A DNA stretch of 64,000 nucleotides from Mycobacterium sp. GA-2829 (GCF_001499965.1 NZ_LQIT01000013.1:54201-118200); one strand, 5' to 3'. Shown: positions 36,541-44,814, counted from the stretch's first letter. Numbers and translations are program-made. The notes: generated by a model not told the origin, from the sequence alone.

Positions 36541-37916
36541 CTACAACAACGTTGGTGCTGCACCCGGATGTGGTTGCCGAGCTTCGCGGGATGACCAGGC
36601 AGCCGGTGGAGACCGCCGCGGTGTTGTTGGCGCGGCCAGCGTGGTTGGCCGACGGAGGCTTACGACTGCTGGGCGTCGAGTTGCACCCGGCCGCCGAACA
36701 GGCCTACCGGCACCGCGACGACCGGTCCTTGGTAGTTGGCTCGGAGGGTTATATGCCTGCACTGAAGGACGCCGAGACTCACCGGTGCGTGCCGATCTGG
36801 GTGCACACACACCCTGGTGAGGCGGCCAGTCCGCGGCCGAGTCCGCACGACCGGCGCGTCGATGAGCAGCTGATGCCAGTGTTCACCACCCGCAGTGAAA
36901 GCGGGCTCTACGGCTCGCTGATCACCTCGATGCGAGCAGGACAGCTGAGCTTCACCGGCCGGCTGGAAGGGACCACGACTACTAACATCGATCGGATCGT
37001 CATTCCGGCTGACCGCTTCGAAGTGCTCCGCGCCGACGACGTCCGGTACCCCCCGCTGCCTTCCCTGCACGACCGGCATGTCCGAGCCTTCGGCCCCGAC
37101 ATCCCACGCGTGCTCGGCGATCTGCGCGTCGCGCTCATCGGCTGTGGAGGCACCGGCTCGGCGGTGGCCGAGCAGCTGGTGCGCCTCGGTGTCCGCAACT
37201 TCGTCCTCGTCGACCCCGACAAACTCTGCGACACCAACACCACCCGGGTCTACGGGTCGACATTGCGCGACGTCGACCGGTTCAAGGTCGAGGTGCTCGG
37301 AAATCACCTGCGTGACATCGCCCCCGACGCGGTCGTCGAGTGCATCGAGGGATCGGTATGCCAGCGCGAGATCGCCGAGCGCATCGTAGGCGCCGACGTG
37401 GTGTTCGGCTGCACCGACGACGAAGCAGGGCGGATGCGGCTATCCCGGTTCGCCTACGCGTACCTGACGTTGGTGATCGACTGCGGGGTCAAGATCAGCT
37501 CCGACGGCGCTGGCCGGGTCGACGACATCACCGGACGCGTCACTATCCTGGACTCCCGCTCAGCCTGCCTGCTGTGCCGGGGCCGCGTGCGCCCGGAGGT
37601 AGCCGCGGCCGAGGAGATGTCACCCGAGGAATACCAGCGGCGCCGCCGCGACGGGTACGTCCCTGACTTGGGCGGCACCGAACCTGCGGTGGTGGCCTTC
37701 ACCACCGCAGTGGCCGCCGCAGCGGTCAACGAGCTCCTCGAAAGACTCGTCGGCTACGGCGTCGAGTCCCGCCCAAGCGAAATCCTCCTCCGCATCCACG
37801 ACCGCGCCATCTCGACCAACCACCAACATCCCACCCCGGACTGTTACTGCGGCACGCGCACACCATCAAACTTCGGCGACACCGCCCGCTACTGGGGTTT
37901 GGGATGGGCATCCTGA
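36537..37916 (+). CDS. JAB (JAMM) peptidase-E1 (ThiF) fusion
   Basis: A 459-aa protein from ATG 36537 (MTTTTLVLHPDVVAELRGMT). Residues 1-150 are a JAB/JAMM metalloprotease domain: Glu25 (PVETAAVLL), H90-T-H92 (VWVHTHPGEA) and S102-P-H-D105, giving the expected Zn ligands plus the active Glu. Residues about 195-450 are a ThiF/E1 domain: VALIGCGGTGSAVAEQL with GxGGxG at 202-207, VDPDKL, NTTRVYG (Arg finger), CTDDEAGRM and DCGVKI. Zinc-type cysteines CLLC (344-347) and CYC near the C-terminus are present. The order here is JAB first, E1 second. Such fusions activate and trim ubiquitin-like proteins in bacteria. Confidence 0.9.
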   Translation: MTTTTLVLHPDVVAELRGMTRQPVETAAVLLARPAWLADGGLRLLGVELHPAAEQAYRHRDDRSLVVGSEGYMPALKDAETHRCVPIWVHTHPGEAASPRPSPHDRRVDEQLMPVFTTRSESGLYGSLITSMRAGQLSFTGRLEGTTTTNIDRIVIPADRFEVLRADDVRYPPLPSLHDRHVRAFGPDIPRVLGDLRVALIGCGGTGSAVAEQLVRLGVRNFVLVDPDKLCDTNTTRVYGSTLRDVDRFKVEVLGNHLRDIAPDAVVECIEGSVCQREIAERIVGADVVFGCTDDEAGRMRLSRFAYAYLTLVIDCGVKISSDGAGRVDDITGRVTILDSRSACLLCRGRVRPEVAAAEEMSPEEYQRRRRDGYVPDLGGTEPAVVAFTTAVAAAAVNELLERLVGYGVESRPSEILLRIHDRAISTNHQHPTPDCYCGTRTPSNFGDTARYWGLGWAS

Positions 37917-38236
37917 ACCGAATCCGAAGGATCTGGCCACCCTGGCGGCGGTGGGCGGTGAATCTGATCGTGGCGCGCATGAGCGACGTCCCGGCCCAGC
38001 TACACCCCCGCCGGGCAGTGCTGGTCGGCAGCGCCGAACACCCAAAATGGCTCGTCTTCGACTGCCCCTGCGCGCGGCGCCACCGAGTGTTGGTGCCGCT
38101 GAACCGCCACGCCTGGCCTGCGTGGAAGATCCTTGCTGAAGCCCCCCTGTCGCTGACTCCCAGCGTCGACGAGCGCCACGGAACGTACCGGTGTCACTAC
38201 GTCATCCGACGCGGGCGCGTGCACTGGGTTCGCTAG
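37904..38236 (+). CDS. DUF6527 family zinc-ribbon-like protein
   Basis: A 110-aa protein from ATG 37904, overlapping the JAB-E1 stop. It matches the DUF6527 pattern: WLVFDCPCARRHRVLVPLN, PAWKI, LSLTPSVDE, YRCHYVIRRGRVHWV, with a CPC...C zinc-like site. DUF6527 proteins recur beside bacterial multiubiquitin/E1/E2 genes, but their role is not established. It completes a four-gene coupled operon near the right end of the element. Confidence 0.82.
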   Translation: MGILNRIRRIWPPWRRWAVNLIVARMSDVPAQLHPRRAVLVGSAEHPKWLVFDCPCARRHRVLVPLNRHAWPAWKILAEAPLSLTPSVDERHGTYRCHYVIRRGRVHWVR

Positions 38237-38267
38237 CCCGCGGCCGGACACCACCCGCGATGACTTA

Positions 38268-38295
38268 TTTGCTGGCTCGACCATGCTCCAGCAAA
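38268..38295 (+). repeat. 8-bp inverted repeat after the ubiquitin-like operon
   Basis: TTTGCTGG (38268-38275) and CCAGCAAA (38288-38295) pair perfectly with a 12-base loop, 31 bases past the last stop. It may be a weak terminator; there is no T-run. Confidence 0.5.
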
Positions 38296-38302
38296 CCCCA
38301 TT

Positions 38303-38321
38303 TGGGAACGGACTTGGGAAC
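38303..38321 (+). repeat. Two TGGGAAC repeats near right end
   Basis: Copies at 38303 and 38315 (12 apart), matching the four copies near the left end. Candidate integrase arm sites. Confidence 0.5.
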
Positions 38322-38426
38322 AAAACTCTGCGAAACCCCCCGAAATCGGTGCAACGAGGCGATACGAGCCGACCTCTGACCTGCGCAAATGAGACTTAGC
38401 GAGTCTCGAGAAATCCCCGGAAGCCA

Positions 38427-38511
38427 GCTCATAACCCAGAGGTCGCACGTTCGAATCGTGTTTCCGCTACCCGGTAAAACGGCCCCCGGAGATCACTCCG
38501 CGGGCCGTTTT
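38427..38511 (+). repeat. Right attachment site: degenerate tRNA-fMet 3' half and terminator
   Basis: The first 21 bases match 24621-24641 exactly. The following T-arm reads CACG-TTCGAAT-CGTG rather than CAGG-TTCGAAT-CCTG (two compensating changes). The acceptor strand is TTTCCGCT with ACCC instead of ACCA. The tRNA terminator is present with one mismatch (38476-38511), and similarity continues a little beyond. It is not a functional tRNA. Confidence 0.85.
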
Positions 38512-38614
38512 ATGCCCGACACTTTTGGAACGTTCCTATTCAAGGACTTCGCGGGATCGGATGGGAGTGCGCGCCATTCCGAGTCGCCCCGCGCCCGCAC
38601 CGAGCGCCGCCAGA

Positions 38615-39319
38615 TCAGCCCCAGTCGATGACCTGCTTGAGCAGGTGCGGAACGTGCATCCGAAGCAGTTCGATGAAGTCCTGCGTGTGGGTCCGCATCA
38701 GTCTTTCGGCCTTGGCGGGTTGGCCGGCGGCGATCGCGGCCTCGATCTCCTCGTGCGACACGGTGAGATCGCTCATCGTCACCGTCCGCAGTCTGTCCTC
38801 GGTCAACGCGTGAACCGTGATGTCGCGTAGCGCATGTGCGAACAACACGAGGATCGGGTCACCCGCGAGCTCGGCGATCGCTAGATGGAATTCGGATCGC
38901 TGCACGCGCGAACCGTCATCCGGGGTGGCGTCCGATTCGGTGTACTGCCACACGCCGCCGTCCTTGACCTTCTGGGCGGCCATGCGCGCCATCAGCGGCT
39001 CCAGGTTGAGCCGGGTCTGCAGGAGGTCGCCGACGGTCAGCCCGAGCAGGTGGAAGTACAGCGACGTGCTCGTCGCAAACTCCTGGCTCGCAACCTGATT
39101 GACGACCGCGCCCCCACCGGGACCGGGCTTCAGCGTGATGACCCCGTACATCTCCAGCAGCCGCATCGCCTCACGTAGTGACGGTCGACTGACGCCGTAC
39201 CGGGTCAGCAGTGCGGACTCGGCCGGGAGCCGGGCCAATTTCTCCGCGGTGATGTCGCGCACGATCTGACCTGCGACGACCCGTGCCGCCTTGCCACCTG
39301 CCAACGCCATACCCCGCAT
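38615..39319 (-). CDS. GntR-family (FadR/FCD) regulator
   Basis: A 234-aa protein from ATG 39319 (ATG 39310 also possible). The N-terminal winged helix is KLARLPAESALLTRYGVSRP, SLREAMRLLEMYGVITLKPG. The C-terminal FCD domain has an R-x6-E pattern (TRLNLEPLMARMAA) and metal-ligand-type histidines (FHLAIAELAG, HEEIEAAIAAG). It is divergent from the flavin monooxygenase operon and the shared gap has an inverted repeat, so it is the likely repressor of that operon and of itself. Confidence 0.92.
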   Translation of the reverse strand: MRGMALAGGKAARVVAGQIVRDITAEKLARLPAESALLTRYGVSRPSLREAMRLLEMYGVITLKPGPGGGAVVNQVASQEFATSTSLYFHLLGLTVGDLLQTRLNLEPLMARMAAQKVKDGGVWQYTESDATPDDGSRVQRSEFHLAIAELAGDPILVLFAHALRDITVHALTEDRLRTVTMSDLTVSHEEIEAAIAAGQPAKAERLMRTHTQDFIELLRMHVPHLLKQVIDWG

Positions 39320-39361
39320 CGTAACGACAGTCGCCCCACCCCAGCCCCTTGACTGAAAAAC

Positions 39362-39387
39362 CAACAATCTATATATATGGATTGTTG
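39362..39387. promoter_or_regulatory. Candidate GntR operator overlapping an AT-rich -10
   Basis: CAACAATC (39362-39369) and GATTGTTG (39380-39387) form a perfect 8-bp dyad around TATATATATG. The spacer looks like a -10 box for the downstream gene, so regulator binding would block initiation. Confidence 0.6.
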
Positions 39388-39421
39388 ATTTTGAGCGCTG
39401 AAGCTCGTCGAAAGGAACACA

Positions 39422-40777
39422 ATGGCCAAGCGATCCGAGAACATGGTGCTGTCGGCCCTACTGGCGGTCGCCGGATACCACTACGACAGCTGGCGGCGCC
39501 CTGGCAGCCGGATGGAGGGGTGGGGCGAGTTCGGTCTGATCAAGGAGCTGGTGCGCAAGGCCGAGGCGGCCAAGTTCGACATGGTGTTCTTCGGGGACAT
39601 CGCCGGCGCGGGACCGCTCCCTGGCAGTGACCCGACGATCGCCAGTCACTACGAGCCGGTCACCGTGATGGCCGCACTGTCGGCGGTCACCAGCCACGTC
39701 GGCATGGTCGGCACCGCGTCCACCACCTTCCTCCCGCCCTTCTCGGTGGCCCGCCAGTTCGCCGGGCTGGACAAGCTCTCGGGCGGCCGGGTCGGCTTCA
39801 ACGCCGTCTCTTCGAGCATGGGGCAGCGGAACTTCGGGTTGGACACCATGCCCTCGGGGGAGGATCGCTACCGGCAGATGGCCGAGTTCCTCGACGTCGC
39901 GTTCGCGCTGTGGGACAGCTGGAGCGACGACGCCGTCGTCAACGACCGGGCACGCGGTATGTGGGCAGACCCCACCAAGATTCGCGCCATCAACCACAAG
40001 GGCGAGTTCTACTCGGTCGAAGGCCCGCTCAACACCCCCCGCTCACCGCAGGGCCGGCCGATCATCGTGCAGGCCGGATCATCGGACGCCGGCACCAACG
40101 TCGGCGCCAAATATGCCGATGCGATCTACACCCAGCAGCCCGAATTCGGCGCCTCGGTCGCCTTCTACGACATGTTCAAGGACAAGGCACGCTCGTTCGG
40201 TCGCGATCCCCGCACCGTCAAGATCATCGCGGGCATCGTGCCCATCCTGGGCGAAACCGAGGCCGAGGCACGCGAATTGGAGGCGGATCTGGCCTCCTAC
40301 GTCAACACCGACCTCGGCCGCATCAACATCGGCGAACGCCTCGAGATGGATCTGAGCGAACTCGACCTCGACGAGAAGATCCCTGCGGAGTGGTTCGTCG
40401 GACCGAAGGTGCAGAGCCGCAGCCGGTACGAGAACACGAAGAAACTCGTCCTGGACGAGGGGTACACACTGCGCGACCTGATCCATGTCAACGCCCGCAG
40501 CCACGGTCACCAGGCCATCACCGGCACGCCCGCGCAGGTCGCCGACCGGATGATCGAGTGGTACGACAACCACGCCTGCGACGGTTTCAACATCAACACC
40601 CCGTTCATGCCAGGCGGATTCGATCTGGTGACCGAACTGCTGGTCCCGGAACTGGTGTCGCGCGGCTACTTCCGCGAGGAGTACGAAGGCTCGACTCTGC
40701 GCAGCCACCTCGGACTCGAGCGCCCAGGTGCCTGGGACGCCGAGCAGTCGGAGCGCGAACATGTCGCCGTCGGTTGA
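39422..40777 (+). CDS. NtaA/DszA-type FMN-dependent monooxygenase (luciferase-like)
   Basis: A 451-aa protein from ATG 39422, with GAAAGGAACACA upstream. The NtaA/SnaA/DszA signature is strong: SALLAVAGYHYDSWRRP, FGLIKELVRKAEAAKFDMVF, FFGDIAGAGP, STTFLPPFSVARQFAGLD, LSGGRVGFNAVSS, and later GRPIIVQAGSSDAGTNVGAKYAD. Such enzymes use reduced FMN from a separate reductase to oxidise sulfur- or nitrogen-containing compounds. The reductase gene overlaps its 3' end, so the two form a two-component system. Substrate unknown. Confidence 0.92.
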   Translation: MAKRSENMVLSALLAVAGYHYDSWRRPGSRMEGWGEFGLIKELVRKAEAAKFDMVFFGDIAGAGPLPGSDPTIASHYEPVTVMAALSAVTSHVGMVGTASTTFLPPFSVARQFAGLDKLSGGRVGFNAVSSSMGQRNFGLDTMPSGEDRYRQMAEFLDVAFALWDSWSDDAVVNDRARGMWADPTKIRAINHKGEFYSVEGPLNTPRSPQGRPIIVQAGSSDAGTNVGAKYADAIYTQQPEFGASVAFYDMFKDKARSFGRDPRTVKIIAGIVPILGETEAEARELEADLASYVNTDLGRINIGERLEMDLSELDLDEKIPAEWFVGPKVQSRSRYENTKKLVLDEGYTLRDLIHVNARSHGHQAITGTPAQVADRMIEWYDNHACDGFNINTPFMPGGFDLVTELLVPELVSRGYFREEYEGSTLRSHLGLERPGAWDAEQSEREHVAVG

Positions 40778-41258
40778 TCCCGACGTCTTCCGCCGCGTAC
40801 TCGGTCAGTTCCCAACCGGGGTGGTGGTGGTGACCGCGATGAGCGGTCACCACCCCGTCGGCATGACCGTCGGCTCATTCACCTCCGTGTCGTTGCAGCC
40901 GGCGCTGGTTGCCTTTCTGCCGGACCGGTCGTCGAGTTCCTGGCGTGCCCTCCGCGAGTCCGGCGACCGGTTCTGCGTGAACGTGCTCAGCGCCGAGCAG
41001 CAGGACGTCTGCCGACTGATCGCCGCCCGCAAGACGGACAAGTTCGACGGAGTCGACTGGCGCCCATCGAAAGCCGGCAACCCGATCATCACGGGTGCCG
41101 TCGCGTATGTCGACTGCACCGTCGAGGTGGTCCACGAAGCCGGGGACCACCACATCGTGATCGGTCGCGTCGACGATCTGAACGTGCTCACCGGCTCGGA
41201 CCCGTTGGTCTTCCTGAAGGGGGAGTACGGTTCGTTCCGGTCGTTGAGCCCGGTATGA
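40761..41258 (+). CDS. Flavin reductase (two-component partner)
   Basis: A 165-aa protein from ATG 40761, overlapping the end of the monooxygenase gene by 17 bases, with GGAGCG upstream. Flavin-reductase signatures: FRRVLGQFPTGVVVVTAM, VGMTVGSFTSVSLQPALVAF, SGDRFCVNVLSAEQQDVCRL, HHIVIGRVDDL. It should supply reduced FMN to the upstream enzyme. Confidence 0.92.
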   Translation: MSPSVDPDVFRRVLGQFPTGVVVVTAMSGHHPVGMTVGSFTSVSLQPALVAFLPDRSSSSWRALRESGDRFCVNVLSAEQQDVCRLIAARKTDKFDGVDWRPSKAGNPIITGAVAYVDCTVEVVHEAGDHHIVIGRVDDLNVLTGSDPLVFLKGEYGSFRSLSPV

Positions 41259-41313
41259 ACACACTGAAACCCGTTGCCGCTGAGCAGGGTCACCCCTGGA
41301 TGCGACACGTGCG

Positions 41314-42789
41314 ATGACGCCGGTGGCCGGTCCCCCGAAGACGAACGTCAGGTTGCTGGTGGCGGCCGGCGCGGCTTCGGCCTTGGCCGGCGTCAACATC
41401 GCCACGATCCAGGTCGCCTTACCGACCATCGCGCGGCACTTCGACGCATCGCCTGGTGCCGCATCCTGGACACTGCTGTCCTACCTGGTGGTCTTCACCG
41501 TGATGGTGTTGATCCTCGGCCGGATCTCGGATGTATGGGGTCACGGCCGCATGTACCTCACCGGCCTCGGCACCCTCACCGTGGCCAGCTTGCTGTGCGG
41601 GTTCGCCCCGACCATCGAGGTGCTGATCGCCCTGCGCTGTCTGCAGGCACTCGGTGCGGCCGCCATGATGTGCAACATCGTCGCCCTGGTGGCGGCTGCC
41701 GTGCCACGGGAAAGGCTGGCGGCCGCCATCGGTGTCAACTTCACGCTCGGATCGTTGTGTCAGGTGCTCGGACCCGGAGTGGGTGGCCTGCTCGCCAGCT
41801 CGCTCGGGTGGCGGTCGGTGTTCTGGTTCAACGTGCCACTGGGTGTGCTCAGCCTGCTACTGGCCGTGGGCGCGGTCCCATCATCACCAAAACCGCAGCA
41901 ACAGCAGCGATTCGACTGGATCGGTGCGCTGCTCGTGTCCTGCCTCCTCGGCGGCCTCGTGATCGGAGTCACGGAGGGTGGCCTGCTCGGGTGGACCCAC
42001 CCTCTGGCGTCGGTCAGCATGATCATCTTCGCGATGACCACGCCGCTGTTCATTGTCTCGCAACATCGTTGCGCGCATCCGCTGTTGGACCTCCGGCTGT
42101 TTCGGCACCCTGTTCGCGGGCCGGCCTACGGGTCGGTGTTCTTCCTGGGGATGAGCTACTACGCCGTCGTCGCCCTGATGTCGCTGTATCTGCAGGCGGC
42201 CCGCGGGCTTTCGGCCGCAGAGACCGGTCTGCAGGTTCTCGCATTGGCCTTGGCGATGACGGCCGCCACGCCCATCTCCGGTATGTTGGGCGCTCGATTC
42301 CCGGCCCGCGTCGTCGCCACGACCGGCGCGGCGCTTGTCACCATCGGCCTTGTGGGGCTGACGTTCTCATTGACCACCCAGATATGGCTGCCGGTCTGCA
42401 TGGGCGTGGTGGGTGCCGGCGTCGGGCTCTTCATGGCGCCGAACACGGACGACATCCTCGGGTCGGTGACCCCTGACTCGCGGGCCCTCGCCAACGGCGC
42501 CCGCCAGTGCATCCAGAACGTGGGTTACACGCTCAGCACCGCAGTCTTCCTGGCCATCGTCGCGGCGCCACTCGATGACGTCGAACGACGCGCAGCCTAC
42601 AGCGGCACCCTGTCCGATGTCGCGGACAGCTCCGCCGAGATCTTCACCGCCGCGTTCCGGGTGGCCCTGCTGGTGGCCGCCGGGCTCGGATTGGCCGCCA
42701 CGCTGGTGTCGCTGATGCGCCCCCGGCGTACGGACGAACCATCTGCAACTTCAGGCGCTGGTGAGAAGGCCGACGCAGTATCCCCATAG
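41314..42789 (+). CDS. MFS transporter, DHA2-like (14 TM)
   Basis: A 491-aa major facilitator from ATG 41314. Repeated hydrophobic segments span the length, consistent with about 14 TM helices. Motifs include TIQVALPTIARHFDASPGAAS, WTLLSYLVVFTVMVLILGRISDVWG and LGPGVGGLLASSLGWRSVFW. It is codirectional with the monooxygenase pair and may move its substrate or product; direction is not shown. Confidence 0.9.
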   Translation: MTPVAGPPKTNVRLLVAAGAASALAGVNIATIQVALPTIARHFDASPGAASWTLLSYLVVFTVMVLILGRISDVWGHGRMYLTGLGTLTVASLLCGFAPTIEVLIALRCLQALGAAAMMCNIVALVAAAVPRERLAAAIGVNFTLGSLCQVLGPGVGGLLASSLGWRSVFWFNVPLGVLSLLLAVGAVPSSPKPQQQQRFDWIGALLVSCLLGGLVIGVTEGGLLGWTHPLASVSMIIFAMTTPLFIVSQHRCAHPLLDLRLFRHPVRGPAYGSVFFLGMSYYAVVALMSLYLQAARGLSAAETGLQVLALALAMTAATPISGMLGARFPARVVATTGAALVTIGLVGLTFSLTTQIWLPVCMGVVGAGVGLFMAPNTDDILGSVTPDSRALANGARQCIQNVGYTLSTAVFLAIVAAPLDDVERRAAYSGTLSDVADSSAEIFTAAFRVALLVAAGLGLAATLVSLMRPRRTDEPSATSGAGEKADAVSP

Positions 42790-42799
42790 GAGGACGGCA

Positions 42800-43321
42800 A
42801 TGAAATCGACCGGTAGGAGCGGGTTTCCGTTGATCATGTTGTCACCCACACCGTCCGGTGACACCTCCGCTGAACCGCGGGCGTGGATCGCCAGGTCGGC
42901 GTTCGACACGTCCATCGACGTGGAAAGCCTGCCCGCGAGGTGCGTACGTGTGGAGGCCGGCGATCTGCGCGCCGCGGGTCGACGGGCGGTGGATGCCCGC
43001 GAGCGCGCCCGCCCGGTCGGAACTGATCCGGTGCCGGTCGTCGTCGACGTCTACGCGCTGGTCGCCGATACGGCGGCCCAAGCCCGCAGTGCCTTCGCCC
43101 GACTGGACGCGGTATCGACGGTCGGAGTGTTGCCGTCGCTGCTCTACGTCGGCACGGCCGCCGGTCTCCGCGGTCTCATCACCGATCTGCACACGTGTGG
43201 AATCGCCGACGGGGCGATGCTGCTGCCGCTGCCGGCAGATCGGTCGAGCGACCTCGCCGATGAGATCGCCACCGGGCTGGGTCTAGTGACGGCGGCGTCC
43301 GCGGGCGCTGTCCGGCCGTAA
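42800..43321 (+). CDS. Unknown protein, weakly luciferase-like C-terminal fragment
   Basis: A 173-aa protein from ATG 42800, with GGAGG 7 bases upstream. The C-terminal half (VVVDVYALVADTAAQARSAF and VGTAAGLRGLITDLHTCGIA, then ADGAMLLPLPAD) resembles the last domain of luciferase-like monooxygenases, but the N-terminal barrel part is missing. It could be a regulator or remnant in the same operon. Function not assigned. Confidence 0.55.
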   Translation: MKSTGRSGFPLIMLSPTPSGDTSAEPRAWIARSAFDTSIDVESLPARCVRVEAGDLRAAGRRAVDARERARPVGTDPVPVVVDVYALVADTAAQARSAFARLDAVSTVGVLPSLLYVGTAAGLRGLITDLHTCGIADGAMLLPLPADRSSDLADEIATGLGLVTAASAGAVRP

Positions 43322-43327
43322 AGAAAG

Positions 43328-43355
43328 CCGCCCCGGGCAGATGTGCCCGGGGCGG
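43328..43355. terminator. Bidirectional terminator hairpin
   Basis: CCGCCCCGGGCA (43328-43339) pairs perfectly with TGCCCGGGGCGG (43344-43355) over a 4-base loop, between convergent operons. Flanks are AAAGAAAG and TCTCTCT. Confidence 0.8.
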
Positions 43356-43374
43356 ATCTCTCTCTGGCTGAGCG

Positions 43375-44814
43375 CTATTCGGCGGCCACCCGCTCCTTGT
43401 TGTCGACAGGTGCGGCCTTGGCTCCCAACGTTCGCGGCAGCAGCAGGCAGGAGGCTGCCACCAGGACGGTGAGGCCGATGCCGACGATGAACACGTTGGT
43501 GAACGACGACCAGGCGGGGGAGCCGCCGTCGCTGCCGGTGGACAGCAGACTGCCGCACAGCTGCACCCCGAGGGTGCCGCCGACCGCCTTGACGACGAAG
43601 GCCAGTCCGCTGAACGCGCCGACCTGGTCGGCCGGGGCCAGCAGCGTCACCACGTTCATCGCCTGAGTGAGGCAGACGCCGCCTGACGCGCCGATCAAGA
43701 TCGAGGCGATCACGACCACTGCCACGCTGCCGCCGGCGAACCACAGCACGACGAACGACGAACCGTTGGTCAGCACCGCCGCAATCAGGGTTGCCCGGCT
43801 GCCGATGCGAGCGTCGAGCCAGCTGGTGACCGGAGCCGCGACAGCGCCCGCCAAACCGATGGGGAGCAGGATGAGGCTGGTCGTGAATGCCGTGGCGCCC
43901 AGCCCGTATCCGGTCGAGGCGGGCTGCTGGGCCAGCATGGGCATGGCGAGGAACATCATGTTGACCCCGAAACCGCCGAGCACGTAGACCAGGCAGGCCA
44001 CCGCCAGCGGCCGGGTCGCGAGCACCCGAAGGTCGACCAGCGGCTCACGAGTGCGAAGTTCGACGACGCAGAAGACTCCCAGCAGGGCCAAGCCGAGCAG
44101 CACGGCCGCGCCGAACTTCATCGACGTCCAGCCCAGCGTCGGCGCCTCGGTGATGGCGACGAGGATGACCGACAGGCTCGCGCCGAGCACTACGGCGCCG
44201 GTCCAGTCGACCTTGCCATGGTGCACCGGCGGGCAGGACGGCAGCACCTTCCACGACGCGACGAAGATGATGGCGATCAGCACCAGTGGAATGCAGAACA
44301 CCCAGCGCCACGGCAGCCAGCTGACCAGGATGCCCGAGCCGACCATCGCGAAAGCGGTTGCGGCATAGATGAACGCGATGACGGCGCCGTTGCCGGATTT
44401 GGCGCGCTCTTCGGTCTGTGTGTCGCGGATGATGGCGAAGGCCAACGGAACGACGCCGAGGCCGATGCCCTGCAACAATTGGCCGACGGTGAGCATCAGC
44501 ACGTTCACCGACAGCCCCGAGATCACCACGCCGAGCGCGATGATCGCCAGCACCCAGAGCAACACGGTCTTCTTGTCCCGGATGTCGGCCAACTTGCCGA
44601 TCAACGGGGTGGTGACCGCGCCGGTCAGCAGCACCGCGGTGAGCACCCAGGCGATCTGCGCCTCGGTGGCGTCGAGGGACTCCTGGATGATCGGAACCAC
44701 GGGCGACAGCACGGATTCCAACCCCTTGTAAGCGAACACGGACGCCACGACGACGATCAACGTCGACAGTGCGCTCGTTCCGCCGCGGGCCGCGACGTGG
44801 GGTTTGGTGGTCAT
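43375..44814 (-). CDS. MFS transporter (DHA2/EmrB-like)
   Basis: A 479-aa transporter from ATG 44814. Hydrophobic helices throughout; motif A-like GKLADIRDKKTVLLWV; motif C-like segments such as GSGILVSWLPWRWVF. It points away from the MarR/PucR genes and likely serves the adjacent catabolic cluster. Substrate unknown. Confidence 0.88.
   Translation of the reverse strand: MTTKPHVAARGGTSALSTLIVVVASVFAYKGLESVLSPVVPIIQESLDATEAQIAWVLTAVLLTGAVTTPLIGKLADIRDKKTVLLWVLAIIALGVVISGLSVNVLMLTVGQLLQGIGLGVVPLAFAIIRDTQTEERAKSGNGAVIAFIYAATAFAMVGSGILVSWLPWRWVFCIPLVLIAIIFVASWKVLPSCPPVHHGKVDWTGAVVLGASLSVILVAITEAPTLGWTSMKFGAAVLLGLALLGVFCVVELRTREPLVDLRVLATRPLAVACLVYVLGGFGVNMMFLAMPMLAQQPASTGYGLGATAFTTSLILLPIGLAGAVAAPVTSWLDARIGSRATLIAAVLTNGSSFVVLWFAGGSVAVVVIASILIGASGGVCLTQAMNVVTLLAPADQVGAFSGLAFVVKAVGGTLGVQLCGSLLSTGSDGGSPAWSSFTNVFIVGIGLTVLVAASCLLLPRTLGAKAAPVDNKERVAAE

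Larger units (their letters stand above)
24621..38447. mobile_element. Integrative and mobilisable element in tRNA-fMet
   Basis: The element lies between a direct repeat of 21 identical bases at 24621-24641 (within the tRNA, anticodon-stem region) and the same stretch at 38427-38447. It encodes a tyrosine integrase and excisionase (minus strand), a MobF relaxase-helicase, two toxin-antitoxin-like pairs, a DUF4062 protein and a ubiquitin-like operon. No type IV secretion genes are visible, so it would need a helper for transfer. Several genes (25.5-28.1 and 34-35.5 kb) look clearly less GC-rich than the flanks, consistent with acquisition. Confidence 0.83.

Noticed and set aside
38427..38470. 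Second functional tRNA
   Set aside because: Lacks the 5' half and D-arm, and the acceptor strand is mismatched; it is an attachment-site remnant.
43283..43744. 153-aa minus-strand frame over the MFS gene end
   Set aside because: Same-strand alternative frame of a clear transporter.
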